From NCBI GenBank assembly GCA_947571135.1, contig CANOWY010000015.1:1-34577 (forward strand): a stretch of DNA of 34,577 nt. The letters are read 5' to 3'. A program made the translations under genes and the position numbers. Of the stretch, positions 24,133 through 33,182 are shown one piece after another. Numbering within the stretch: position 1 is the first letter of the stretch; each line of letters starts with the position of its first letter. The notes under the pieces are model-generated. The model was given only the letters and a program-made list of their open reading frames with translations, made no database searches and was not told where the DNA came from. This stretch comes from an uncultured Mycoplasmatota bacterium (lineage in GTDB: Bacteria; Bacillota_I; Bacilli_A; RF39; UBA660).

Positions 24133-26499
24133 ATGGACACGAACAAAATACAAGGTTTAACAGAAAAAGAAGCCATTGAAAACTACAAAAAAGGCTGGGG
24201 CAATATTCCAGTAGAAACCCCCTCCAAAACGGTGAAAGAGATTATTAAAGACAATCTTTTTACTTACTTTAACTTAGTTTTTCTAATTATTGCGATTTTA
24301 TTAATAATAGTAGGTTCATTTCGTGACTTAACTTTTCTACCTATTATTATTGCTAATACACTCATAGGGATTGTTCAAGAGATTCGTTCTAAAAAAGTAA
24401 TTGATGAATTAACAATCTTGCATACCCCAACTGCAATTGTCGTACGAGATGGAAAAGAAAAAGAAATTAGAGTAGAAGATTTGGTTTTACATGATGTAAT
24501 CCTTCTAAAAAGTGGGAATCAAATATGTGCAGATGCTAAGGTGCTAAAAGGAAAAATCTGCGTTAATGAATCTTTACTAACAGGAGAAGAAGATGAAATA
24601 GAAAAACAAGAAAATGATGAATTATTATCAGGAAGTTTCATTATTTCAGGAAGTTGTTATGCCGTTTTAACAAAAGTTGGAGAAAATTCCTATATTTCAA
24701 AATTAACATTACAAGCCAAAGCCATCAAAAAAGAAGAGCAATCCGAAATAATTCGCTCATTAAACAAAATAGTAAAATTAGCAGGTATTGTCATAATTCC
24801 TATTGGCTTCACTTTATTTATTGAACAATTTATTTTTGCCCATGAAACATTAAAGGTAAGCATTCAAGCCATGGTTGCCTCTATTATCGGCATGATACCA
24901 GAAGGTCTTTTCTTACTTGCTAGTGTGACTCTTGCCATTAGTTCTATGCGACTTGCAAAACAAAAAGTTTTGCTTCATAATATGAAATCTATTGAAACAC
25001 TTTCCAGAGTAGATGTTTTATGTGTAGATAAGACGGGAACTATAACAGATGGAACGATGAAAGTAGATTCAATTGAAATTCTAAACAATTATAAAGAATC
25101 TCCAGAAATACTAAAAAAAGAAATTGCCTCTTTTGTAAGTGTACAAAATGAAGACAATGTAACGATGAAAGCCCTAAAAGAATATTTTAAAAATACCAAA
25201 GAAAAAATACCAGAATCGATATTTGGTTTTTCTTCTGAATTTAAGTATTGCGGGGTGAACTATCCAGATAATTCTTATGTTTTAGGGGCACCTGAATTTG
25301 TACTTGGTTCCTCTTTTCAGAACTTTCAAACCCAAATTGAAACCTTTGCCAGTAAAGGACTTCGTGTTTTGGTATTTGGAAAATATGAAGGTAGAGTTGA
25401 TGGAAAACAACTAACAAAAGAAACAATTCCCTATGCCTTTATAGTTCTATCGAATCCCATTCGCAAAAATGCCAAAGAAACATTTGAATATTTTCATAGC
25501 CAAAATGTATGCATCAAAGTGATTTCAGGAGATAATCCCATCACTGTTTCTCATATTGCCAAAGAAGCCGGAATAAAAAATGCTTTAGAATACGTAGATG
25601 CAAGAACCCTTAAAACAGAAGAAGAAATGAACAATGCCCTTTTAAACAAAACTGTGTTTGGTCGTGTAACTCCAGAACAAAAAAGAAAATTTGTAAAACT
25701 GCTCCAGGAGCAAGGACATACAGTTGCGATGACAGGAGATGGAGTGAATGATTGTCTAGCCCTCAAAGATGCTGATTGCTCCATTGCTATGGCAAGTGGA
25801 AGTGATGCTGCAGTTCAAGTTGCACAATTAGTACTCTTAGAGTCTGACTTTTCAAAAATGCCAGAAGTTGTTTTAGAAGGAAGACAAGTTGTAAATAATT
25901 TACAAAGATCAGGAAGCCTATTTTTAGTAAAAAACATTTTTTCTTTCCTAATCTCTGTTCTGGCTATTTTCTTTAATGTAAGATATCCTTTAGAGCCATC
26001 GCAAATCTCTTTAATCAGTATGTTTACGATTGGAATACCAGCCTTTTTTCTATCCCAAGTTCCAAACAAAGAAAGAATAGAAGGAAACTTTTTAAAAAAT
26101 ATTTTATTTAAAGCATTTCCAGGAGGTTTAGTAGGAACCATTATTGTAGCAGCCATGGTCATTTTTGGAACTATCTTTGAAGCAAGTTCTAGTGATATTT
26201 CTTCTGCCTCTACTATTTTGCTTGCTGTAATTGGTTTAATGGTACTTTATAATATAAGTAAACCCATGGACAAATACAAATGGGCAATATGGCTATTCTG
26301 TGCACTTGGGTTATTGATTTCTATTCTTTTCTTAAAAGAACTATTTGCAATTACAAGAGATATGTCAATACAAGGGACCTTATTATGTATTAACTTTATG
26401 CTAATTTCAGAAGTAGTTCTTCGTTATTTAACACAATTCTTTGAACTTGTGAAAAACCTAAAAGAAAAACTTACACATAAATTAAAACAAAAATACTAA
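24133..26499 (+). CDS. Cation-translocating P-type ATPase (P2-like)
   Basis: Protein of 788 aa. It has the phosphorylation motif DKTGTIT (Asp299), the actuator loop TGEE at 150-153 (Ser of the usual TGES replaced by Glu), the hinge TGDGVND (534-540) and MIPEGLF in membrane helix 4 (about 254-260). Membrane helices pair up near 45-80, 215-270 and in the C-terminal third. The short N-terminus lacks heavy-metal-binding CxxC motifs, so it is not a copper or cadmium pump. PEGL in helix 4 and the size fit the P2-like family of Gram-positive calcium or manganese exporters; the ion cannot be settled from sequence. Starts after AGAGAAGG; single-gene unit ending in a terminator shared with the convergent neighbour. 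Confidence 0.9.
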   Translation: MDTNKIQGLTEKEAIENYKKGWGNIPVETPSKTVKEIIKDNLFTYFNLVFLIIAILLIIVGSFRDLTFLPIIIANTLIGIVQEIRSKKVIDELTILHTPTAIVVRDGKEKEIRVEDLVLHDVILLKSGNQICADAKVLKGKICVNESLLTGEEDEIEKQENDELLSGSFIISGSCYAVLTKVGENSYISKLTLQAKAIKKEEQSEIIRSLNKIVKLAGIVIIPIGFTLFIEQFIFAHETLKVSIQAMVASIIGMIPEGLFLLASVTLAISSMRLAKQKVLLHNMKSIETLSRVDVLCVDKTGTITDGTMKVDSIEILNNYKESPEILKKEIASFVSVQNEDNVTMKALKEYFKNTKEKIPESIFGFSSEFKYCGVNYPDNSYVLGAPEFVLGSSFQNFQTQIETFASKGLRVLVFGKYEGRVDGKQLTKETIPYAFIVLSNPIRKNAKETFEYFHSQNVCIKVISGDNPITVSHIAKEAGIKNALEYVDARTLKTEEEMNNALLNKTVFGRVTPEQKRKFVKLLQEQGHTVAMTGDGVNDCLALKDADCSIAMASGSDAAVQVAQLVLLESDFSKMPEVVLEGRQVVNNLQRSGSLFLVKNIFSFLISVLAIFFNVRYPLEPSQISLISMFTIGIPAFFLSQVPNKERIEGNFLKNILFKAFPGGLVGTIIVAAMVIFGTIFEASSSDISSASTILLAVIGLMVLYNISKPMDKYKWAIWLFCALGLLISILFLKELFAITRDMSIQGTLLCINFMLISEVVLRYLTQFFELVKNLKEKLTHKLKQKY

Positions 26500-26519
26500 G
26501 TCATCACTACTTAGTATTT
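26491..26519. terminator. Bidirectional terminator overlapping two stop codons
   Basis: Stem AAATACTAAG / CTTAGTATTT with a 9-nt loop and A and T runs on the two sides. The TAA of the ATPase lies in the left arm and that of the DUF4474 gene in the right arm. Confidence 0.9.
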
Positions 26520-27419
26520 TTTATATCCTTTTTTCTTACAATGCTTTTTCTGCTTTCTTCTAGGAATACTTAGTTTAATAACGAAATGATAGAAATGTGG
26601 GGCCATATATCTTATAAAGGTAAGTTTATCAAGAGTACTACGAAAACATCTCGTAAACCACATATAAATCGAACAATTAATATAATTAATAATCTGAACA
26701 AAGCATTTCACTAATTTATGACAATGGTTTAACTTATAATTTTTCGGCTTACAAATTGTAAAACAAATAAGAGAACCACATACGGAAATTTTATTTGCAT
26801 TATATCCAGCGTTTAAAAGTCCTTCTACAAAAGCAACTTGCATTTTTTGATTTGGGAAGCGTATTCCTATTTTTAAAGCCAAATCTTTAGGTCTAGAAAA
26901 CCTTCCTACATCAAATCCAGTAAGCCACCAAGTAAAACCACATCTTTTAAACAAAAAGCATTTTTTGTACAGTTCAAATTGCATAGGAAGAATTTCAGAA
27001 TCGTTGGCACATCGAAACTCATGAGGATTTTTACAATCTTCATCCTGAATGTAAATACCTGCTTCTGCCCCTGTTGTAATTCCGTATTGTCCTTTCCAAA
27101 ATTCAATACGATAAAGTTTATGGTCGTAGAAAAAATAAATTGGCTCACAATCCATCACCATGTTTAAAAAAGGTGCCTTTAAATCAAAAAAGTCCGAATA
27201 TCCTACATCTCTTTGCCAAGAGTCGTTTTTAGAAATGACTATGTCTTGTTTTACATCAAATGCAAATCCAAATGGATTTAATGCTTTATTTACTTCACAT
27301 AACTTTTCTTCTTCACTCATATGACGAACTTTATGAATCACTCTTTTTCTTTTAATCAAATAAAGAACAACTAGAAGAATAACAACTATAATAGCCAAAG
27401 CAATAATAAAATATTTCAT
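26511..27419 (-). CDS. DUF4474 domain protein, membrane-anchored
   Basis: Protein of 302 aa with AGGAGGTGAG before its ATG. One N-terminal membrane helix (about 3-23) is followed by KRKR, so the bulk should be cytoplasmic. The domain matches DUF4474 in its hallmarks: FAFDVKQDI, WQRDVGYSDFFD, DCEPIYFFYD, IEFWKGQYGITTGAEAGIY. Enzymatic function of the family is unknown. The C-terminus is very basic and rich in Cys, Lys and aromatic residues. Convergent with the ATPase and divergent from the 27577 operon; no operon partner. Confidence 0.85.
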   Translation of the reverse strand: MKYFIIALAIIVVILLVVLYLIKRKRVIHKVRHMSEEEKLCEVNKALNPFGFAFDVKQDIVISKNDSWQRDVGYSDFFDLKAPFLNMVMDCEPIYFFYDHKLYRIEFWKGQYGITTGAEAGIYIQDEDCKNPHEFRCANDSEILPMQFELYKKCFLFKRCGFTWWLTGFDVGRFSRPKDLALKIGIRFPNQKMQVAFVEGLLNAGYNANKISVCGSLICFTICKPKNYKLNHCHKLVKCFVQIINYINCSIYMWFTRCFRSTLDKLTFIRYMAPHFYHFVIKLSIPRRKQKKHCKKKGYKKY

Positions 27420-27484
27420 TTACTCACCTCCTAGTATATTGTATAGAAAATATGTAATAACGTAGCGGTTTGTAACTAGAAAAA

Positions 27485-27532
27485 AGCGTTTTTAGTGTAA
27501 CGCTAGGAAAAAGTCAAGATATATAGTATAAT
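27485..27532 (+). promoter_or_regulatory. Promoter region with inverted repeat before the DUF1016 gene
   Basis: TATAAT at 27527-27532 lies 45 bp before the start codon; the -35 box is poor. An AGCGTT / AACGCT inverted repeat with an 8-nt centre (27485-27504) covers the -35 area and could be an operator. Confidence 0.45.
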
Positions 27533-27576
27533 TTGTACAAGAAGTAGTAGAATTCAAATTAAAAGGAAGGCAATTA

Positions 27577-28632
27577 ATGGATAGCGATATAACAAAAAAA
27601 GATAATGAAATTAATAACGTATTTGATAATATTAAAGAATTAGTAATGAATAGTAGAAATAAGGTATATAGTGTTGTAAATACTGAGATGTTAAATTTAT
27701 ATTGGAATATAGGAAAATTGATTATGGAAATCCAAAAAGGGCAAACAAAAGCAAGTTATGGGGATGCAGTTCTTGGTAAGTTATCAGAAAAATTAACAAA
27801 TGAATTTGGTAAAGGTTTTTCCAAAAGAAATCTAGAGAGAATGCGAAAATTTTATATTTATTTTCCAATTGCGACAACAGTGTCGTCGCAATTAAGTTGG
27901 TCACATTATCTGGAAATATTAAAAATAGAAGAAGAGCCTAAAAGGAACTTTTATATTAAAGAAACTATTAATTCTAAATGGAGTGTTAGAGAACTTCAAA
28001 GGCAAAGAGATTCATTGTTATATGAAAGATTAGCACTATCTGTCAATAAAGAAAAAATACCAGAATTAGCAGAAAAAGGCCAAATTATAAAGACTAGCAA
28101 AGATTTAGTCAAAGACCCATTTGTATTAGAATTTTTAGATATTAAAGAAAATACAAAATATCTAGAAAGTGATTTAGAAAAAAATATATTAGAACATTTG
28201 AAAGAATTTTTGCTTGAACTTGGTAAGGGATTTAGTTTTGTAGGAAATCAAGTAAGATTAACTCTAGAGGAAGAACATTTTTATCCAGATTTAGTTTTTT
28301 ATAATAGACTTTTAAAATGTTTTGTCATCATTGATTTGAAGATTGGAAAAGTAACTCATGGAGATATTGGACAAATGCAAATGTATGTTAATTATTATGA
28401 TAGAGAGATTAAACAAGAAGACGAAAATGCAACAGTTGGAATATTATTATCTACAAATAAAAATGAAACAATGGTAAAATACACTTTACCAGAAGATAAT
28501 AAGACAATATTCTCTTCAGTTTACAAATTGCATATGCCAACAGAACAAGAGTTAATTATGGCTATTGAAGAAGAAAAGAAAAATTTTGAATTAAATGAAT
28601 CACTAGACAAAAAACAAAGTTTAGTAAAATAA
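27577..28632 (+). CDS. PDDEXK nuclease-domain protein (DUF1016, YhcG type)
   Basis: Protein of 351 aa. N-terminal DUF1016 part (about 15-175) with LYWNIGKLI, FSKRNLERMRKFY and LSWSHYLEIL; C-terminal nuclease-like part (about 195-340) with Pro237-Asp238 and Asp253-x-Lys255 (PDLVFYN ... IIDLKIG), the PD-(D/E)xK core. Family members occur beside restriction systems and alone; activity on DNA is expected but the biological role is uncertain. Ribosome site AAGGAAGG, own promoter region; 22 bp before the next gene. The N-terminal and C-terminal halves are both complete. Confidence 0.92.
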   Translation: MDSDITKKDNEINNVFDNIKELVMNSRNKVYSVVNTEMLNLYWNIGKLIMEIQKGQTKASYGDAVLGKLSEKLTNEFGKGFSKRNLERMRKFYIYFPIATTVSSQLSWSHYLEILKIEEEPKRNFYIKETINSKWSVRELQRQRDSLLYERLALSVNKEKIPELAEKGQIIKTSKDLVKDPFVLEFLDIKENTKYLESDLEKNILEHLKEFLLELGKGFSFVGNQVRLTLEEEHFYPDLVFYNRLLKCFVIIDLKIGKVTHGDIGQMQMYVNYYDREIKQEDENATVGILLSTNKNETMVKYTLPEDNKTIFSSVYKLHMPTEQELIMAIEEEKKNFELNESLDKKQSLVK

Positions 28633-28654
28633 AATCAAGAGAAGAGGTAATACT

Positions 28655-29413
28655 ATGCCAAAAAAACAAATCATGCCAGATTTATTTGTAGTTATGAGTA
28701 ACGAAGAATTACAAGAAGCCATAAAAGTGGCTAAGAATACTGGTGCCAAAGAAGCCATAGTATATGAAGGTATTCAATACAATTTAAGTATAAATAAAGT
28801 AGATGCTAGAGAATTTATTTTGGACACAGAATTATGGTTTCCACTATTTACAGACTATATTGAATTGTCATGCCATCAAGATAAAATAGGAATTTTATTA
28901 AGCCCAACAATTTGGAATCATTATACTTTAGATTTATTATATAAAGCATTAGAAGAAGAAAACATCAAATATAAAAAATATAAAAATGGATTTATAGATA
29001 ATGGCGAATTTGAAAGTTTGAAAGAAGAAGAACGACAAGCATCTGTCGAAAAGCCTATTAATTCTCCTTGGACGGCTAGAGATTTGGAAGTTGTAGAGGC
29101 TGCTTTAGATACCATAGAAGATATACAAGATGCTATTGTAATTTATAATGCTAATTTTCTAGTAGTTTGTACTTTTGCCTTCATTTCAGGTTTTCCAATA
29201 CCAACAAAACTGCCGATTGCAAAATTTTCTTATCCTAATATTTTACATTTAGAAACTGATAATGGATATTACAATGTATACATGGGAGAAAACATCATGT
29301 TAGATGACGTACTTTCTTTATTAAAAAATAGAGGAATAAAGTTTTTCATTAAATCGTATGGTGAAGAAGATCTAAACTTATTACTTTATCAATCAAGAAA
29401 TAGAAAACGTTAA
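28655..29413 (+). CDS. Hypothetical soluble protein
   Basis: Protein of 252 aa with AGAGGT before its ATG. No signal peptide or membrane helix. The sequence alternates short strands and helices and contains SPWTARDLEVVEAALDT and a Cys/Phe-rich strand (VVCTFAFISGFPIP). I do not recognise the family. Placed between the DUF1016 gene (22 bp) and the cysteine desulfurase (24 bp), so probably in one transcript. Confidence 0.75.
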   Translation: MPKKQIMPDLFVVMSNEELQEAIKVAKNTGAKEAIVYEGIQYNLSINKVDAREFILDTELWFPLFTDYIELSCHQDKIGILLSPTIWNHYTLDLLYKALEEENIKYKKYKNGFIDNGEFESLKEEERQASVEKPINSPWTARDLEVVEAALDTIEDIQDAIVIYNANFLVVCTFAFISGFPIPTKLPIAKFSYPNILHLETDNGYYNVYMGENIMLDDVLSLLKNRGIKFFIKSYGEEDLNLLLYQSRNRKR

Positions 29414-29437
29414 GTTTTGGAAGGAGAAAATGTACTT

Positions 29438-30577
29438 ATGAACAAAACCATCTATTTAGATAATAATGCCACTACAGAATGTTCTAAAGAAGTATTAGAA
29501 GCAATGTTTCCTTATCTAGAAAGTGAATTTGGAAATCCTAGCAGTATTTATTCTTTAGGAAGAGATGGAAAAGAAAAAATACAAGAAGCAAAAAAAATTG
29601 TTGCTCATCTATTAAATGCAACAGAGAAAGAAATATTGTTTACAAGTTGTGCAAGTGAAAGTAACGTAACTGCCATTATGAGTGCAGTAAAAAATAATCC
29701 TACAAAAAAACATATTATTACAACAAAAGTAGAGCATGCTTCTATAGTAGAAACAATGCATTATTTAGAACAGAATGGCTATAACATTACTTATTTATCT
29801 GTAAACGAACAAGGAAAATTAAACTTAGAAGAATTAGAAAATTCGATTACAGAAGATACACTTTTAATCACTGTAATGATGGCTAATAACAAACTTGGAA
29901 ATATTTATCCTATAAAAGAAATTGGTAGTATTGCTAAGAAGCATAATATATTGTTTCATGTCGACGCAGTACAAGCCATAGGAAAAATCCCAATAGACGT
30001 AAAAGAATTAAATATAGATACATTATCCTTTTCAGGTCATAAAATATATGCACCAAAAGGAATAGGAGTTCTTTATATTAAAGAAAATATCCCATTTATA
30101 CCTCTCATATTTGGACATCAAGAAAATAATCGACGTGGTGGCACTGAAAACGTACCTTACATAATAGGCCTAGGAAAAGCAGTAGAACTTTTATTAGAAG
30201 ACCATTATAAAACTAGTGAAAAAATGGCTTTACTAAGAGATAAAATGGAACACGAAATCTTAGAAAATATAAGCGAGGTTAAGATTTACGGAGATTTAGA
30301 TAGCAGGATGTCTAATACATCTAATATTGCATTCAAGAATGTAGAGGGAGATGAATTATTACTTGTATTAGAATCTTTTGGAATTTATGTTTCAACAGGA
30401 TCTGCTTGTAATGCCCATAATGCAGAGTCTTCTCATGTACTTACTGCTTGTCATGCAAATTTAGAAGAATATAGTCCTATACGTATAAGTTTAGGAAAAG
30501 ACAATACAGAAGAAGAAATAGAGTATTTTGTTAAAACACTAATAAATGTTGTTGGAATGTTAAGGAGAAAAGAATGA
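29438..30577 (+). CDS. Cysteine desulfurase, NifS/IscS family
   Basis: Protein of 379 aa, normal for the family. It removes sulfur from L-cysteine to give alanine and an enzyme persulfide, feeding Fe-S cluster or thio-modification pathways. The PLP-binding lysine is Lys202 (SFSGHKIYAPKG), preceded by HVDAVQAIGK; the sulfur-carrying Cys324 lies in STGSACNAH, followed by RISLG. N-terminus YLDNNATT is typical. ATG 29438 is chosen; the TTG at 29417 would overlap the GGAAGGAG site. The GNAT gene overlaps its end by 4 bp (ATGA), showing translational coupling. A ferredoxin-like gene lies 1.2 kb downstream in the same series, but no IscU or SufU scaffold is visible. Confidence 0.94.
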   Translation: MNKTIYLDNNATTECSKEVLEAMFPYLESEFGNPSSIYSLGRDGKEKIQEAKKIVAHLLNATEKEILFTSCASESNVTAIMSAVKNNPTKKHIITTKVEHASIVETMHYLEQNGYNITYLSVNEQGKLNLEELENSITEDTLLITVMMANNKLGNIYPIKEIGSIAKKHNILFHVDAVQAIGKIPIDVKELNIDTLSFSGHKIYAPKGIGVLYIKENIPFIPLIFGHQENNRRGGTENVPYIIGLGKAVELLLEDHYKTSEKMALLRDKMEHEILENISEVKIYGDLDSRMSNTSNIAFKNVEGDELLLVLESFGIYVSTGSACNAHNAESSHVLTACHANLEEYSPIRISLGKDNTEEEIEYFVKTLINVVGMLRRKE

Positions 30578-31083
30578 TAAATTTTAGAAAAGCAAATGTA
30601 GAAGATGCATATACTTATGCACATATCCTAAACCAGTCATGGAAAGATACATATGGTGAATATATTAGTATAGAACACATTGATAATGAATTTAATATTG
30701 AAAAGTTAATCGTAAATTTTGAAACACATATTAGTGATACCACTTTTGAAGTGTATATGATAGAATATGATAACCAAGTAGTAGGAGTTTTGGTAGTAGG
30801 AATTCCAGAAGACATTTATAAAGAAAATATGGAAGGAATTGGAGAGTGGAGAACCTGTCATATCCAAAAAGACTTTCAACATTTAGGAATAGGAACAAAA
30901 GCCTATGAGTTTGCTTGCAATCGTTTGAAAGAATTAGGTTATAAAACTTGTTGCCTATGGGTAAAAAGACAAAATGAAAAAGCGATTTACTTTCATGAAA
31001 AAAATGGATTTCATAAAACAGAGTATAGTTGCGAAGAAACTATCGATGGAGCACCGTCATTTGTTATGGAAAAGGTTTTATAA
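30574..31083 (+). CDS. GNAT-family N-acetyltransferase
   Basis: Protein of 169 aa. N-terminal INFRKANVEDAYTYAHI is a usual GNAT start; the acetyl-CoA-binding motif is in the FQHLGIGTKAYEFA segment (about 105-118, Q/R-x2-G-x-G/A type), followed by LWVKRQNEKAIYFHEKNGF, the family's C-terminal signature. Substrate unknown. Starts inside the stop of the desulfurase gene (ATGA overlap), with AAGGAG upstream. Confidence 0.92.
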   Translation: MINFRKANVEDAYTYAHILNQSWKDTYGEYISIEHIDNEFNIEKLIVNFETHISDTTFEVYMIEYDNQVVGVLVVGIPEDIYKENMEGIGEWRTCHIQKDFQHLGIGTKAYEFACNRLKELGYKTCCLWVKRQNEKAIYFHEKNGFHKTEYSCEETIDGAPSFVMEKVL

Positions 31084-31097
31084 GGGAGGATGATAAA

Positions 31098-31820
31098 ATG
31101 AAACCATTACAAGAAATATGGAGCGATTTAGAAAAATATTTAAGAGTGGAAAATGCTTTAGAACAAGGTTTTTCAAATGGAAAGTACACGAAAGTATTAG
31201 CGAGTTATGCTAAGCATGTGAAAGCAATTGATGTATCAGAAGACTTTTTAAATATGGCAAGGGAAAACTTGAAGGATTATAATAACGTAGAACTTATGCT
31301 CATGGATGCCGAAAATATGAAGTTTGAAGATAAAAGTTTTGATGTTTTATTAAATACTAGTTTTCATGAATTTGATTTAAGTGGAGAAGTTTATAGTGTT
31401 GACTTGGATTTAAAAAGAAGAATTCTAGAAGAAATGATTCGTGTTAGTAATACCATTATTTTTGTAGAACCAACAGAAAATGCCGTAACTAATGAGTTAT
31501 TTAAAGTATTTAATCCAAACGAAAATCATAGTGATAGAATAAGAAAATCAAATGAACTTATCGAATCTTTTATGGAAGAAAATGGATACACTTTAGTAGA
31601 AAAAGGACTTACATTTAATGAAGATAGATTTGTAACTCGAGAAGAACTAGAATTAGAAATGCTTGATTGGTGGGCAGATATTAAAATTCCAAAAGATGAA
31701 ACAGAAAAGCAAGCAATGATTGAGCAAATTGATGAAATTTTAGAAAACGCAGATATGTTACAAGATTTACGCGTTTCAGAAGAAATATGCTATAGAGTGT
31801 TTCAAAAAAGAGGTGAATAG
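31098..31820 (+). CDS. Class I SAM-dependent methyltransferase, atypical motif I
   Basis: Protein of 240 aa from ATG 31098, with GGGAGG seven bases upstream; the open frame extends into the GNAT gene but has no earlier ribosome site. SAM fold: motif I ALEQGFSNGKYT (about 20-31), motif II acid AIDVS, then MDAENMKF and FDVLLNTSFHEFD. The glycine loop is weaker than the usual D/E-x-G-x-G-x-G, and the N-terminus before it is short. A C-terminal helical part ends KRGE. Target unknown. The next gene starts one base after its stop. Confidence 0.85.
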   Translation: MKPLQEIWSDLEKYLRVENALEQGFSNGKYTKVLASYAKHVKAIDVSEDFLNMARENLKDYNNVELMLMDAENMKFEDKSFDVLLNTSFHEFDLSGEVYSVDLDLKRRILEEMIRVSNTIIFVEPTENAVTNELFKVFNPNENHSDRIRKSNELIESFMEENGYTLVEKGLTFNEDRFVTREELELEMLDWWADIKIPKDETEKQAMIEQIDEILENADMLQDLRVSEEICYRVFQKRGE

Positions 31821-31821
31821 T

Positions 31822-32433
31822 TTGCCATCATTTAGAAATTATAAAATTTGTGATAATGCTCCCGAATGTAGTGGAATAGAAGTATGCCCAGTAAAAGCGA
31901 TAACTTTTAATGTAGAAACACAATCTGTTGAAATAGATAATACAAAATGTATCTCCTGTGGATTATGTGAAAAGGCTTGTCCAATTGGTGCTTTTAGAGT
32001 AGCAAAAACAGAAGAAGAGGCCATAGAAATTCAAAAAGAAATTGAGAGTGATCCAAGAACAACTAAAGATTTATTTGTAGACCGATATGGTGCGGCACCT
32101 TTATCAGAATTTTTTATGATAGGGGCAGATGAAATTGAGAGCAAAGTAAAAGATAAAGAACTTGTTTTAATTGAAGCATTCATTGAAGCCAATATTAATT
32201 GTTTACTAAAATCTATCCCTATAAAAGAACTAACCAAAGATTTGTCTGAATCTACTTTATTTTATAAAGCCTCTTTTGATAATGTAGTATCAAATAGTTA
32301 TGAACTAAAAGAATATCCGGCTTTATTAATTTTTAAAAATGGAGAGTTAGTTGGAAAAATTGAGGGGTACTTTGAAGAAAGTAAAAAAGAAGAATTATTA
32401 AATCAAATAAAGAAGGTGTTTTTAAGTGTTTAA
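31822..32433 (+). CDS. Ferredoxin-type 4Fe-4S domain fused to thioredoxin-like domain
   Basis: Protein of 203 aa. The start is TTG 31822, five bases after AGAGGTGA; GTG 31813 lies inside that site. The N-terminal half carries two cluster motifs: an irregular C-x5-C-x5-CP (Cys10, Cys16, Cys22) and a regular CISCGLCEKACP. The C-terminal half (about 110-200) has YPALLIFKNGELVGKIEGY, the thioredoxin-fold edge with cis-Pro, but no CxxC, only a single Cys (NINCLL). So it may dock or position rather than reduce disulfides. An electron-transfer role for a partner in this gene series is likely; the partner is unknown. The next gene overlaps by 8 bp. Confidence 0.87.
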   Translation: MPSFRNYKICDNAPECSGIEVCPVKAITFNVETQSVEIDNTKCISCGLCEKACPIGAFRVAKTEEEAIEIQKEIESDPRTTKDLFVDRYGAAPLSEFFMIGADEIESKVKDKELVLIEAFIEANINCLLKSIPIKELTKDLSESTLFYKASFDNVVSNSYELKEYPALLIFKNGELVGKIEGYFEESKKEELLNQIKKVFLSV

Positions 32434-33097
32434 AGATAAAATAGAAGAAACGATCGAAACTTATGACAGTATAGTACCCGAATACGTAGAGTATTTTAAT
32501 TCTAAGGACTTAAAAGGCAATGTTCAGTTTCAAAAAGAAATCGATATATTAGTAGAAAACTTACAAGAAAATAGCAAAATTTTAGATGTAGGAACTGCCA
32601 TAGGAGATTATCCAAAATATTTAACAGAAAAGTGTAATAAAAATTTTGAAGTAATAGGTATTGATTCTTCAAAAAATATGATTAATGAGGCTATAAAAAA
32701 TGCTCCAAAAGCAACTTTCAAAGTGATGGATATGAGAAATTTAGAATTTTCAAGTAATTCATTTGATGCAATAATTTGCTTTGCTACTCTAATTCATGTT
32801 GATGATATAGAAGCAATAAAAATATTAGAAAAATTTGATTTATTATTAAAAGAAAATGGAATTCTAATTATTAATGTAATGGAACATTTAAAAGGTGAAA
32901 AAGAAAAATATGAAAAAGAACCTTTTAACCCTAAATACAATACTTATTTTAATCAATATACGAAAGACTTTTTTATAAAATGGTTTTCGAGTAAAAATTA
33001 TGAAATATTAAATATTATAGACAATCCTATATTTAATGTAGAAAAAGCACAAGAGTTTGCAGATGCTAATCAATTTTCTGTTATAGTTAAAAAATGA
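32426..33097 (+). CDS. Class I SAM-dependent methyltransferase
   Basis: Protein of 223 aa with a GTG start at 32426 and AAGAAGGTG upstream; it overlaps the ferredoxin gene by 8 bp. Motif I is KILDVGTAIGDY (about 52-63), motif II IGIDSS, then VMDMRNLEF and FDAIICFATLIHVDD, all at standard spacing for a UbiE-type fold. The C-terminus after about residue 150 is variable and may bind substrate. It differs from the methyltransferase at 31098 and has a more regular SAM loop. Target unknown. Confidence 0.92.
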   Translation: MFKDKIEETIETYDSIVPEYVEYFNSKDLKGNVQFQKEIDILVENLQENSKILDVGTAIGDYPKYLTEKCNKNFEVIGIDSSKNMINEAIKNAPKATFKVMDMRNLEFSSNSFDAIICFATLIHVDDIEAIKILEKFDLLLKENGILIINVMEHLKGEKEKYEKEPFNPKYNTYFNQYTKDFFIKWFSSKNYEILNIIDNPIFNVEKAQEFADANQFSVIVKK

Positions 33098-33182
33098 AGG
33101 TGAAGAAAATTTGCCTTTTTATACGCTAAAATTTTAAAAATATTCCAATTTATTGTATACTATATTTAGGTGAATAAAACAT

